The notes under the pieces: model-generated | Seen by the model: the letters and a program-made list of their open reading frames with translations, nothing else | The model's database searches: none | Told to the model about the DNA's origin: nothing | Translations under genes and position numbers: made by a program | DNA from: Streptomyces spectabilis | Lineage (GTDB): Bacteria; Actinomycetota; Actinomycetes; Streptomycetales; Streptomycetaceae | Reading direction: 5' to 3' | Length of the DNA stretch: 64,000 nt | Assembly: GCF_008704795.1 (NCBI RefSeq) | Contig: NZ_CP023690.1 | Location: 3,544,501-3,608,500 of the forward strand | Shown: in pieces, positions 29,421-39,738 of the stretch | Layout: each line of letters opens with the position of its first letter | How positions within the stretch are numbered: position 1 is the first letter of the stretch

Positions 29421-30266
29421 TCACCGAGGCGAAACCACAGCCCCCAACAGCCCCGGCCCCGTGTGCGCCCCGATCACCGCGCCCACCTCGCTGACGTGCA
29501 GCTCCGCGAGGCACGGCACCCGTTCCCTGAGCCGCTCCGCGAGGGCCTCGGCGCGCTCGGGCGCCGCCAGGTGGTGGACCGCGATGTCCACCTCGTGCGC
29601 ACCGGCCCGCTCGACCGCGATCTCCTCAAGGCGGGCGATCGCCTTCGACGCGGTGCGCACCTTCTCCAGGAGCTGGATGCGGCCGTCGTCCAGTTCGAGC
29701 AGCGGCTTCACGGCGAGCGCGGAGCCGAGGAGCGCCTGGGCCGCGCCGATCCGCCCGCCACGGCGGAGGTAGTCGAGGGTGTCGACGTAGAAGTACGCGG
29801 ACGTGCTCGCGGCCCGCTTCTCGGCGGCGGACACCGCCTCGTCCACGGAGCCGCCGGACTCGGCTGTCTCGGCGGCCGCGAGGGCGCAGAAGCCGAGGGC
29901 CATCGCGACCATGCCGGTGTCGACGACGCGCACCGGCACCGGTGCCTCGCGCGCCGCGAGGAGGGCCGCGTCGTACGTCCCCGAGAACTCCGCCGACAGG
30001 TGCAGCGAGACGATGCCCGTGGCGCCCGCCTCGGCGACCTCGCGGTAGGTCCGCGCGAAGACTTCGGGGCTGGGCCGCGACGTGGTCACGGGGCGACGCT
30101 TCTGCAGCGCGAGCGCGAGGGAGCGGGCCGAGATCTCGGTGCCCTCTTCGAGCGCCTGATTGCCGAGCACCACGGTCAGCGGCACCGCGGTGATGCCGTG
30201 CCGCTCCATCGTCCGCTGCGGCAGGTAGGCCGTTGAATCGGTGACGATCGCGACATGGCGGGACAT
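29421..30266 (-). CDS. DegV family protein (fatty acid-binding)
   Basis: 281-residue protein of the DegV/FakB family, which binds long-chain fatty acids and, in firmicutes, presents them to the FakA kinase. Start motif VAIVTDSTAYLP, the TSRPSPEVF segment and the GRIGAAQALLGSALAVKPLL segment near residue 170 are typical. The ATG at 30266 is used; upstream extension has no homology. It stands alone upstream of the competence-like pair, and no FakA homologue is seen in this window. Confidence 0.9.
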   Translation of the reverse strand: MSRHVAIVTDSTAYLPQRTMERHGITAVPLTVVLGNQALEEGTEISARSLALALQKRRPVTTSRPSPEVFARTYREVAEAGATGIVSLHLSAEFSGTYDAALLAAREAPVPVRVVDTGMVAMALGFCALAAAETAESGGSVDEAVSAAEKRAASTSAYFYVDTLDYLRRGGRIGAAQALLGSALAVKPLLELDDGRIQLLEKVRTASKAIARLEEIAVERAGAHEVDIAVHHLAAPERAEALAERLRERVPCLAELHVSEVGAVIGAHTGPGLLGAVVSPR

Positions 30267-30400
30267 GAGCTGGAGATTACCCGCAGGAACCCGGCCGCGG
30301 CAGTCCGACCCCGTCACCCGGGCGACGGCCCCCATGACGGGCCGCGCGCAGCCGGGCAGGCCGACGCCTCACGACGGCATCGGCATCGGATCACGCGGCC

Positions 30401-31204
30401 TCAGGTGGTGCTCTCCGGCTTGGTCTGCTTCTCCCAGGAGTACGTCGGCCGCGGGCTCGCCGGAGCGATCGCGGGTCTCGTCGGCTCCTGGGCTGAGCGG
30501 TCTGAGGTCTCCGCGGGGGCCGTCGTGCCGGGCCGGGGTGACGACTCCGCCGGCGTCGGGTCGGGCCACGACGAAGCGGGCGCGGAGTACGGCGAGGACG
30601 AGGAAGAGGAGGGAGAGGAAGGCGAGGGGGACGCCGAGGGCTGGGGGACGTCGGACGGCTCGGTCGTCCAGTGCCGCAGCGCGCCCGTCTCCATGTCGAT
30701 CTGCGTCCTCAGCAGGTCCAGCTCGTCGTCCGCGAACTTGTCGGCGCGGTCGCGGGCCGCCCAGCGCAGCGAGTCCGCGGCCTTCGTGATCTGCTCCGTG
30801 CGCTCCTTCAGGGCGGGCAGGCGCTGGCTCAGGGTGATCCGGTCCGGCTCGCTCTCCAGGCGCTTCAGCTCGTCGTCCAGCTCGTGGCCGTGGGCGCTCA
30901 GACGCTCGAAGAGCGCGAGGGACTCGTGCAGCGAGGAGTCCTCGGCGACGCCCGCGTGCAGCGCGTCCTGGGTGGCCCGCATCGACGTGCGCAGCTTGAG
31001 CCGGAGCTGGGCCAGCTCGCCGACGGCGCCGGGCTGCGCGAACGTCTTCGCGCGCAGCGTCGTGTCCTCGACCGTGCGGCGGGCCTGCGAGAGCGTGCGG
31101 TCCACGCCGCGCTTGGCGGCGCCCACGGCTTTGACCACCGCATACGCCCCCACCGCCAGGAACAGCACGAAGAGCAGCGCGACCACTGCGATCACGGCTT
31201 CCAC
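30401..31204 (-). CDS. Single-span membrane protein with coiled-coil and Ser/Pro-rich tail
   Basis: 267 residues from a GTG with an AAGGAG ribosome binding site. An N-terminal membrane span (AVIAVVALLFVLFLAVGAYA) at about 3-25 is followed by a charged helical region to about 175 (RTLSQARRTVEDTTLRAKTF, KERTEQITKAADSLRWAARD), probably coiled coil. Then a Ser/Pro-rich disordered tail to the end. No catalytic motif. It lies downstream of leuS, separated by a strong terminator. I recall unnamed membrane proteins of this design next to leuS in other streptomycetes. Confidence 0.82.
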   Translation of the reverse strand: MEAVIAVVALLFVLFLAVGAYAVVKAVGAAKRGVDRTLSQARRTVEDTTLRAKTFAQPGAVGELAQLRLKLRTSMRATQDALHAGVAEDSSLHESLALFERLSAHGHELDDELKRLESEPDRITLSQRLPALKERTEQITKAADSLRWAARDRADKFADDELDLLRTQIDMETGALRHWTTEPSDVPQPSASPSPSSPSSSSSSPYSAPASSWPDPTPAESSPRPGTTAPAETSDRSAQEPTRPAIAPASPRPTYSWEKQTKPESTT

Positions 31205-31319
31205 GATGCTTCTCCTTCGGCCGGGCGGGACGGTCGGTGAGGGGCGGAGGCGGACGGGCCCGTCCGCCTCTCCACGGTAAACGCAGCGGGCCGGTCGAGG
31301 GTTCCAGCGGAACCCCGAT

Positions 31320-31442
31320 CCTGCCCGTAGGGGACTACCCGGATGCGCGAGGGCCGATGCCGCGCCGCGGCGGGGCCGATGCGGCGCCACGGCGAGTCCG
31401 ATGCCGCACCCCGCGTCGGGCAACGTACCCCGCCCCGCGAAC
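31320..31442. other. Gene-free spacer with CCGATGC repeats
   Basis: Between the membrane-protein gene start and the leuS terminator. Three imperfect copies of CCGATGCCGC-like words at about 31364, 31375-31384 and 31398-31407, and a GTAGGGGACTAC palindrome near 31327. This stretch should carry the promoter of the downstream gene; no gene is seen. Confidence 0.45.
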
Positions 31443-31486
31443 AGTTGACCGGCCGGGCCCCGCTCGGGGTCCGGCCGGTCAACTGC
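31443..31486 (-). terminator. Strong hairpin terminator of leuS
   Basis: CAGTTGACCGGCCGG (31443-31457) is perfectly complementary to CCGGCCGGTCAACTG (31472-31486), and the loop itself contains CCCCG/CGGGG. The 15-bp stem begins 8 bases after the leuS stop codon. Confidence 0.85.
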
Positions 31487-31494
31487 CGTCGGCG

Positions 31495-34404
<2,910 letters not shown>

Positions 34405-34460
34405 GGTCCTCAAAGCTCCATCGATCGTCTCTGCCTGCGGAAACGGCCGTGCGGCCAAAT

Positions 34461-34485
34461 AAAAATGCCCCTCACACAGGAGGGG
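34461..34485 (-). terminator. Attenuator terminator in the leuS leader
   Basis: On the minus strand CCCCTC, a six-base loop, GAGGGG is followed by CATTTTTATTT, a textbook intrinsic terminator with a T-run, rare in this GC-rich genome. It lies between the leader peptide and leuS, about 60 bases before the leuS start, so it can only act as a conditional terminator. Confidence 0.85.
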
Positions 34486-34499
34486 ACGCCGCGCCGATT

Positions 34500-34524
34500 C
34501 CGACCGCGCTCACTGGGCGGTCGG
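34500..34524 (-). promoter_or_regulatory. Pause/alternative hairpin in the leuS leader
   Basis: CCGACCGC (34500-34507) and GCGGTCGG (34517-34524) form a perfect 8-bp stem just after the leader-peptide stop. In addition GCCGCGC at the end of the leader ORF can pair with GCGCGGC immediately before the terminator stem, giving competing structures as expected for ribosome-mediated attenuation. Confidence 0.65.
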
Positions 34525-34530
34525 GACTGA

Positions 34531-34569
34531 TCAGCGCGGCCCGCTAAGCAGAAGGCGTACGGCACGCAT
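34531..34569 (-). CDS. leuS leader peptide MRAVRLLLSGPR
   Basis: 12-residue ORF with three consecutive leucine codons, CTT CTG CTT. CTT is a rare Leu codon in streptomycetes, which makes the run a sensitive test of tRNA-Leu charging. It precedes a hairpin and a T-tailed terminator upstream of leuS. A ribosome stalled at the Leu codons would change the downstream folding and let polymerase read into leuS. No Shine-Dalgarno is visible; a TACTCT -10-like box on the minus strand (34581-34576) would place the transcript start at the A of the ATG, so the message may be leaderless. Function is inference from architecture; Leu and Ile/Val leader peptides of this kind are known in streptomycetes. Confidence 0.85.
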   Translation of the reverse strand: MRAVRLLLSGPR

Positions 34570-34631
34570 GGCGTCAGAGTACCGCAGCGCCCCGAGACGG
34601 GGCGACGCACTTCGGCCCACACCGGCCCGAT

Positions 34632-34677
34632 CCGGACCGCGGTGCCGCGAGGAACCGGACCGCGGTGCCGCGAGGAA
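34632..34677. repeat. Perfect 2 x 23-bp tandem repeat upstream of leuS
   Basis: Two identical 23-base copies (34632-34654, 34655-34677), core GACCGCGGTGCCGCGAGG, in the divergent promoter region between leuS and the haem-type membrane protein gene. Each copy contains the palindrome CCGCGG. May be a tandem operator or a recent duplication. Confidence 0.85.
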
Positions 34678-34840
34678 GCGGAGGCTCACCATTGGCCAAG
34701 GATTACTCCGCGTACCGCCCACTATCGGGGCAACACCAAGATCGAGTCGCGCTTTGATAACAACGCAATAACTCAAACCCCGTACCCGTCGGTATGGGGC
34801 GACTTAGCATGCGGCGACCGGACCATTTCGGAGTGCCCCC

Positions 34841-36127
34841 ATGAACTCTCTGAACCCCCTGCACCCCCACCGCAAACGCTCCCGGAGCCCCGCGTCGACC
34901 GGCTCCCCCTCGTTCCGCGGGCCGGACAGAGCGGCCCGCGGCCTGCTGACCACGGCCGCGCTGCTCCTGATACCCCTGCTCGTGTTAGCGGGAGGCGACG
35001 GCTTCCGCGCCGCCCTCGACCACACCACCGGCGTCCTGTCCCTGGTCGCCCTGACCTCGTCCGTCGCCTGGGGCCTGGTGGCCTCGGACCGGCTCTTCCT
35101 CCGCTCCCGCCAGCGCCTGCTCGCCCAGGCCGTGCACCGGGCCACCGCGGTCGCCTCCGTCGGCTTCCTGCTGCTGCACGGCACCGTCAAGCTCGCGCTC
35201 GACCACGTGTCCGCGGTGGGCGCGCTCATCCCCTTCGGCCTCGGTGTGACCGGCGGCGACGGCTTGATCGGCCTGGGGTCGCTCGCCGGCCTCCTGATGG
35301 TCACCACCAGCGTCACCGGCGCGCTGCGCAGCGCCTTCGCCTCGCCGGTCCAGGTCGCCTCGCGGTGGCGCGCGCTGCACATGCTCGCCTACCCCGCCTG
35401 GTGCGCCGCCCTGATCCACGGCCTGTACGCGGGCCGCCCGCCGAAGCCGTGGGTCGTCGCCCTGTACTGCCTGTGCCTCGTCGCGGTCGCCGGGGCCATG
35501 GCGCTGCGCACGGCGCCGCGCCCGGTCAAGCGCAAGGTGGCCGCCCGGATCCTCGCCGTCCTCGAACCCGACGGCCGGGGAGCGCCCGGCCGCCCGCGCC
35601 GCCGCTCCCGGGAGGCCGTGCGGGACACCGGGACCGACCCGCTTCCCGGCACGGCCCCCGGCCGCCGCGGCGTCACGCCGGAGCCAGCCTCCGTCACCGG
35701 CATCGCCGCCGCCTACCGCGCCCTCGCCACCCTCTCCGAAGAGGGCGAGCCGGGCCTCCCACCAGCAGATCTCACCCCGGACCTCACGACGACCGAGGTC
35801 CTGCCCACCGTCGCGCCCCGCTGGCCCACCCCGTCACCCCCACCGCCCGCCGAGGCCCCCGGCCCCCCGTTCCCGTACGACTCCGTAGACCCCCGATACG
35901 ACTCCGTAGACCCTCAAGACACACAACACGACTACGGAGACAGCCGGTTCGGTGCTGCCACCGGTCCTCAGCCCGCGTACCACCCGCCCGCGTACGACCC
36001 GCCGTACGACCCGCCGTGCGAGCCCGCGCGCGAAGGCGACGGGTCTGCCGAGCAACCCCTACTAGGCCCGTTCCAGGCACCCAGCACCGGTGAGCCCTGG
36101 AGCGCGCCCGCCGGAGGCAGCAAGTGA
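34841..36127 (+). CDS. Polytopic membrane protein, ferric-reductase/cytochrome b-like
   Basis: 428 residues. About six membrane spans lie in residues 30-225, with paired histidines in successive spans (AVHRATA and LLLHGTVK; RALHMLAY and AALIHGLYAG) spaced as in haem-binding ferric reductase-like or cytochrome b-type proteins. The last 180 residues are a disordered, Pro-rich cytoplasmic tail with DSVDP repeats. Its stop overlaps the GTG start of the NuoF-like flavoprotein gene (GTGA), so the two probably form an electron-transfer pair moving electrons from NAD(P)H to haem. Codon 49 (34985) is TTA, so translation should depend on the bldA tRNA. Haem ligation is inferred. Confidence 0.7.
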   Translation: MNSLNPLHPHRKRSRSPASTGSPSFRGPDRAARGLLTTAALLLIPLLVLAGGDGFRAALDHTTGVLSLVALTSSVAWGLVASDRLFLRSRQRLLAQAVHRATAVASVGFLLLHGTVKLALDHVSAVGALIPFGLGVTGGDGLIGLGSLAGLLMVTTSVTGALRSAFASPVQVASRWRALHMLAYPAWCAALIHGLYAGRPPKPWVVALYCLCLVAVAGAMALRTAPRPVKRKVAARILAVLEPDGRGAPGRPRRRSREAVRDTGTDPLPGTAPGRRGVTPEPASVTGIAAAYRALATLSEEGEPGLPPADLTPDLTTTEVLPTVAPRWPTPSPPPPAEAPGPPFPYDSVDPRYDSVDPQDTQHDYGDSRFGAATGPQPAYHPPAYDPPYDPPCEPAREGDGSAEQPLLGPFQAPSTGEPWSAPAGGSK

Positions 36128-37710
36128 ACGCGTCCCTGCCCGACGTCCCCGAAGTCCGCGTCGTCGGGCTCCCGCTACTGACCTCGGGGTTCGATCTGGT
36201 CGAGCGGCTCGACCTCGCCATGCACCTGAAGGTGCACGGCCCGCTGCGGCCCATCGCGGGCGAGCAGCTCGCCGGGCTCGCGGAGGCGATCGGCCTTCGC
36301 GGCCGCGGTGGCGCGGGCTTCCCGTTCGCCAAGAAGCTGCGGGCCGTCGCCGAGTCCGCGATCCGCCGCGGCATACGTCCCGTGGTCGTCGTCAACGGGA
36401 GCGAGGACGAGCCCGCCTGCCGCAAGGACACCGTCCTGATCAACCGCGCGCCGCATCTCATCCTGGACGGCGCCCTGCTCGCGGCCGAGGCCCTCGGCGC
36501 GCGCACCCTCGTCGTCGGGGTGACCCGCGACTCCACGGAGGCGTCGATGCGCGCCGCGCTGGACGAGCGGGGTCTGGGCGACCGGCGCGGATCGCGCCTT
36601 CGCGCGCGCGTGCAGCGCAACCCCGTGCGCATGGTGACCGGCGAGTCCTCCGCTCTCGTACGCTCCGCCGAGGGCGGTCCGCCGCTGCCGCCGGGGCGCA
36701 AGGTCCGCACCGCCGACTCCGGAGTGGGCGGCGCGCCCACCCTCCTGTCGAACGCGGAGACGTTCGCGCAGCTCGCCGTCGCCGCCCGGACCGGGGCGGA
36801 CCGCTACCGCCGCACCGGACTGCGCGACGAGCCCGGCACCGTCCTGCTGACCCTCTCCGGGGCCGTCACGCGTCCGATGGTGGTGGAGGTCCCAACAGGT
36901 GTCCCCCTGCGGTACGTTCTGCAGCTCGCGGGCGCTCCCCCGCTGCCGCAGGGCGTCCTCACGGGCGGCTACCACGGCAAGTGGCTGGACGCGGTCGCCG
37001 CGCACGACGCCGTCGTCTCCCGTGCCGCCCTGGAGGCCTGTGGGGGCGCCCTGGGCGCGGGCGCGGTGCTGCCGATCGGCCCCGGCACCTGCCCGCTCGG
37101 CGAGTCCCTGCGCGTGGCGCACTGGCTGGCGGCCGAGAGCTCGGGCCAGTGCGGCCCCTGCTATCTGGGCCTGCCCGCCGCCGCGCGCGGTCTCGCGGAC
37201 GTCCTGGACGGCGGCGGGCCGACCGCTCTGGAGGCGCTGCGCGAGGTGACGCGGGCGGTGAAGCGGCGCGGCGCCTGCAAGCACCCCGACGGCTCGGCGG
37301 CCTTCCTGGAGTCCACGATCGCGGCCTTCACGGACGACCTGGCGGCGCACGTCCTCGGGGACGGCTGCGGGCGCCCGGTCGAGGGCGTGCTGCCCCTCCA
37401 GGACGACGCGCCGCAGGGCGAGGCGCCGAGCGGCCGCAAGCTCGCCGTCGACTGGACGCTGTGCCAGGGCCACGGCCTGTGCGCCGACATCGTCCCCGAG
37501 CTGATCCAGCTGGGCCCCGACGGCTTCCCCGCGGTCGCGGAGGCCCCGGTGCCGCGCTACGCGGAAGCGCGCGCCCAGCGCGCCGTGCGGCGCTGTCCCG
37601 CGCTCGCCCTGCGCGTCGAGGAGGACCCGGCGGCTCCCGCCGCGCCCCGGACGCCGCCGTTGCTGCCGCGCGGGCGCGGGCGCCGCGCCCTGGGCAGCGG
37701 ACGGCAGTAG
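36124..37710 (+). CDS. NuoF-like flavoprotein fused to a [3Fe-4S]-type ferredoxin
   Basis: 528 residues. Residues 1-400 resemble the NADH-binding NuoF/HoxF subunit: FMN/NAD motif GLRGRGGAGFPFAKK (about 58-72), VVVNGSEDEPACRKD (about 88-102), NAETFAQLA, an SLBB segment, and a C-terminal cluster region. That region has C343 and C346 (SSGQCGPC) and C385 (GACKHP), but the first expected Cys is Ser, so a standard N3 cluster seems incomplete. Residues 437-510 are a ferredoxin with C447-x5-C453 and C491-P, the pattern of [3Fe-4S] P450-type ferredoxins. It overlaps the membrane protein gene by four bases and probably feeds it electrons. Confidence 0.8.
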   Translation: MNASLPDVPEVRVVGLPLLTSGFDLVERLDLAMHLKVHGPLRPIAGEQLAGLAEAIGLRGRGGAGFPFAKKLRAVAESAIRRGIRPVVVVNGSEDEPACRKDTVLINRAPHLILDGALLAAEALGARTLVVGVTRDSTEASMRAALDERGLGDRRGSRLRARVQRNPVRMVTGESSALVRSAEGGPPLPPGRKVRTADSGVGGAPTLLSNAETFAQLAVAARTGADRYRRTGLRDEPGTVLLTLSGAVTRPMVVEVPTGVPLRYVLQLAGAPPLPQGVLTGGYHGKWLDAVAAHDAVVSRAALEACGGALGAGAVLPIGPGTCPLGESLRVAHWLAAESSGQCGPCYLGLPAAARGLADVLDGGGPTALEALREVTRAVKRRGACKHPDGSAAFLESTIAAFTDDLAAHVLGDGCGRPVEGVLPLQDDAPQGEAPSGRKLAVDWTLCQGHGLCADIVPELIQLGPDGFPAVAEAPVPRYAEARAQRAVRRCPALALRVEEDPAAPAAPRTPPLLPRGRGRRALGSGRQ

Positions 37711-37731
37711 GGCACCGGCAGGACGCAGAGA

Positions 37732-37760
37732 AGCGGGCCACCCGATCCGGGTGGCCCGCT
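37732..37760. terminator. Bidirectional hairpin between NuoF-like gene and tRNA-Ala
   Basis: AGCGGGCCACCCG (37732-37744) and CGGGTGGCCCGCT (37748-37760) form a perfect 13-bp stem with a 3-base loop, between the convergent flavoprotein gene and tRNA-Ala. Confidence 0.8.
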
Positions 37761-37772
37761 CTCAATTCACTG

Positions 37773-37845
<73 letters not shown>

Positions 37846-37958
37846 TTGCTGTGTTCCGCCCGGTTTCCCCGGCGGCTCCGCCAACATTACACGGTGGACC
37901 CCCTGGACCACCAAATCGTTTCCGTCCCGGCCAGACGAGGGCGTTACCGTCCGGCGTC

Positions 37959-39266
37959 GTGACCGTGCTCGTGTCCGTCGCCGCCCGCCGCCGCGTCCCC
38001 CTCGCCGCCGGGGTCTGCCTGTGCTCCTTCGTGGCCTTCTGGGCAGCTCAGCGCGGCGCCGACGTCTCGATGATCGACCTGATGGTCTACCGCGCGGAGG
38101 GCGCGACCGCGCGCGCGGGCGGTGACCTGTACGCACTGCGCGCGACCGAGGCGCACCTGCCCATGACGTACCCGCCGTTCGCCGCGCTGCTCTTCACGCC
38201 GCTGACCGTGCCGGACGTCGCGGACCTACGGGGGCTCGCGACGGCCGGGAACCTGCTCCTGCTGGTCGTCTTCGTCCGCCTGTGTCTACGGCTGATCGAC
38301 GGGCAGGGGCACGCGCCCGTGGGCGGACGGCGAGGGCACGCGCGCGTAGAGACCGCTTTGTGGGTGTCGGCGATCGCCGTCTGGTCGGAGCCGGTGTGGA
38401 CGACACTGCGCTACGGGCAGATCAATCTGCTCCTCGCGGTCCTGGTGCTGTGGGACCTGACCCGGCGCCCGGGCCACCGGTGGGCGGGGGCGGGCATCGG
38501 GGTGGCGGCGGCGATCAAGCTCACGCCCGCGCTGTTCGCGGTGTTCCTGCTGCTCGTCGGCGTCGTGGAGGCGGTACGGCGGGGCGGGCGGACGCCCGCC
38601 GTACGGCACGCGTGCGTGGCCACCGCGGCGTTCCTGGCGGCGACGCTGGCGGCCGCCGTGGTGTTGCCGGAGGACTCCCGGCGCTTCTGGACCCGCGTGG
38701 TCTTCGAGGCGGGCCGGGCCGGGCACCCGGAGCAGACGGCGAACCAGTCGCTGCGCGGCGTGCTCGCCCGGTTGCTGCACACCGAGGATCCCGGCTCGTG
38801 GTGGACGGCGGGTGCCGTGCTGGTGTGCGCGGGCGGCCTAGGGGTCGCGGTGGCCGCGGCGGTGCGCGGCGAGCGGGCCTGGGGCGCCGCTGCCTGCGCC
38901 GCGACGGCGCTGCTCGTCAGCCCCGTGTCGTGGTCGCACCACTGGGTGTGGTGCGTGCCGATGGCGCTGCTCCTGTGGACGCGCGCCGCGCACCGGGGCG
39001 GACCGGCGCGCCGGGCGGCCGCGGGCGGGCTCGTCGTGGCGTTCTGTTCGTACGCCCTGTGGTGGGTGCCGCATCGCCCGGGGCGGCCCGAACTCGACCA
39101 GAGCGCCGGTCAGATGGCGCTGTCGGCGGTGTATCCGCTGGCGGCCTTCGGCTTCCTCGCGGTGGCGGCGGCCGTCGCGCGGCGTGCGCCCCGCGGACGT
39201 ACGGAGTGCCCGGAAGGCGCCTCCGGGGCCGCGCTCAGGCGGTGGCGAAGGAGTAGAAGCGTTTGA
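37959..39266 (+). CDS. Glycosyltransferase 87 (DUF2029) family membrane protein
   Basis: 435-residue polytopic protein (about 9-11 spans) resembling the polyprenyl-phosphate-mannose-dependent mannosyltransferases of actinobacteria, which build lipoglycans outside the membrane. The Asp after the first span (SMIDLMVYRAEG, with LYALR) and the TYPPFAALLFTP motif are typical, as is the SPVSWSHHWVWC loop. The GTG at 37959 is chosen because the upstream frame would start beside the tRNA; no clear ribosome binding site is seen. Its 3' end overlaps the convergent zinc-ribbon gene by 32 bases. Confidence 0.82.
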   Translation: MTVLVSVAARRRVPLAAGVCLCSFVAFWAAQRGADVSMIDLMVYRAEGATARAGGDLYALRATEAHLPMTYPPFAALLFTPLTVPDVADLRGLATAGNLLLLVVFVRLCLRLIDGQGHAPVGGRRGHARVETALWVSAIAVWSEPVWTTLRYGQINLLLAVLVLWDLTRRPGHRWAGAGIGVAAAIKLTPALFAVFLLLVGVVEAVRRGGRTPAVRHACVATAAFLAATLAAAVVLPEDSRRFWTRVVFEAGRAGHPEQTANQSLRGVLARLLHTEDPGSWWTAGAVLVCAGGLGVAVAAAVRGERAWGAAACAATALLVSPVSWSHHWVWCVPMALLLWTRAAHRGGPARRAAAGGLVVAFCSYALWWVPHRPGRPELDQSAGQMALSAVYPLAAFGFLAVAAAVARRAPRGRTECPEGASGAALRRWRRSRSV

Positions 39267-39468
39267 GGGTGCAGTGCTCGTCGAGCAGGCGGCCGTAGAT
39301 CGGCTCCCCTTCGAGTTCGCGGTACGTCTCGATGGGATCGCCTTTTATGATCAGCGCCCGCGCGCACTCCTCGCACCAGTACTGGTAGTCCGGGTTCACC
39401 GGCTCCATGTCGCGGACGATCGGCGTACCGCTGCCGCACCAGTCGCACTTCCGCCTGTGTGCACCCAT
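39235..39468 (-). CDS. Small zinc-ribbon protein A
   Basis: 77 residues. CDWC near the N-terminus and CEEC at about 32-35 form a likely four-Cys zinc site; no known catalytic domain. ATA and AAA codons occur (LIIKGDP), unusual for this genome. The ATG is three bases after the stop of the second zinc-ribbon gene, so the two are translationally coupled. A further Cys (DEHCTLK) is present. Function unknown. Confidence 0.75.
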   Translation of the reverse strand: MGAHRRKCDWCGSGTPIVRDMEPVNPDYQYWCEECARALIIKGDPIETYRELEGEPIYGRLLDEHCTLKRFYSFATA

Positions 39469-39471
39469 CGA

Positions 39472-39648
39472 TCAGCTCCAGCTGTGGCCGCAGGCCGTGC
39501 ACACGTAACTGACTCCGCCGTTGTCACCGAGGACTTGGGCGACGTGGGACGAACCGCAGGAAGGGCAGTTGAGGAGCGTGGCGTCGCCGGACCGTATCTT
39601 CGCCACTTCGGGGAGGCGGCCGGCCTCCTCGAGGATGCTCGCTGGCAT
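39472..39648 (-). CDS. Small zinc-ribbon protein B
   Basis: 58 residues from the ATG at 39648, which follows a GAGGGAGAG ribosome binding site; a GTG at 39663 is a weaker alternative. After a short helix (ASILEEAGRLPEVAKI) come CPSC (about 27-30) and CTAC (about 50-53), a classic rubredoxin-like zinc ribbon ending GHSWS. Coupled to the zinc-ribbon A gene downstream. No function known. Confidence 0.72.
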   Translation of the reverse strand: MPASILEEAGRLPEVAKIRSGDATLLNCPSCGSSHVAQVLGDNGGVSYVCTACGHSWS

Positions 39649-39738
39649 CGCGCTCTCCCTCACGTCGGGTCACCGTCGGCGCAACTGGTGCAGTCCCCTT
39701 CCGGCCCCCCGAATTCTGCCACGAGCACGGCGAGCCGG

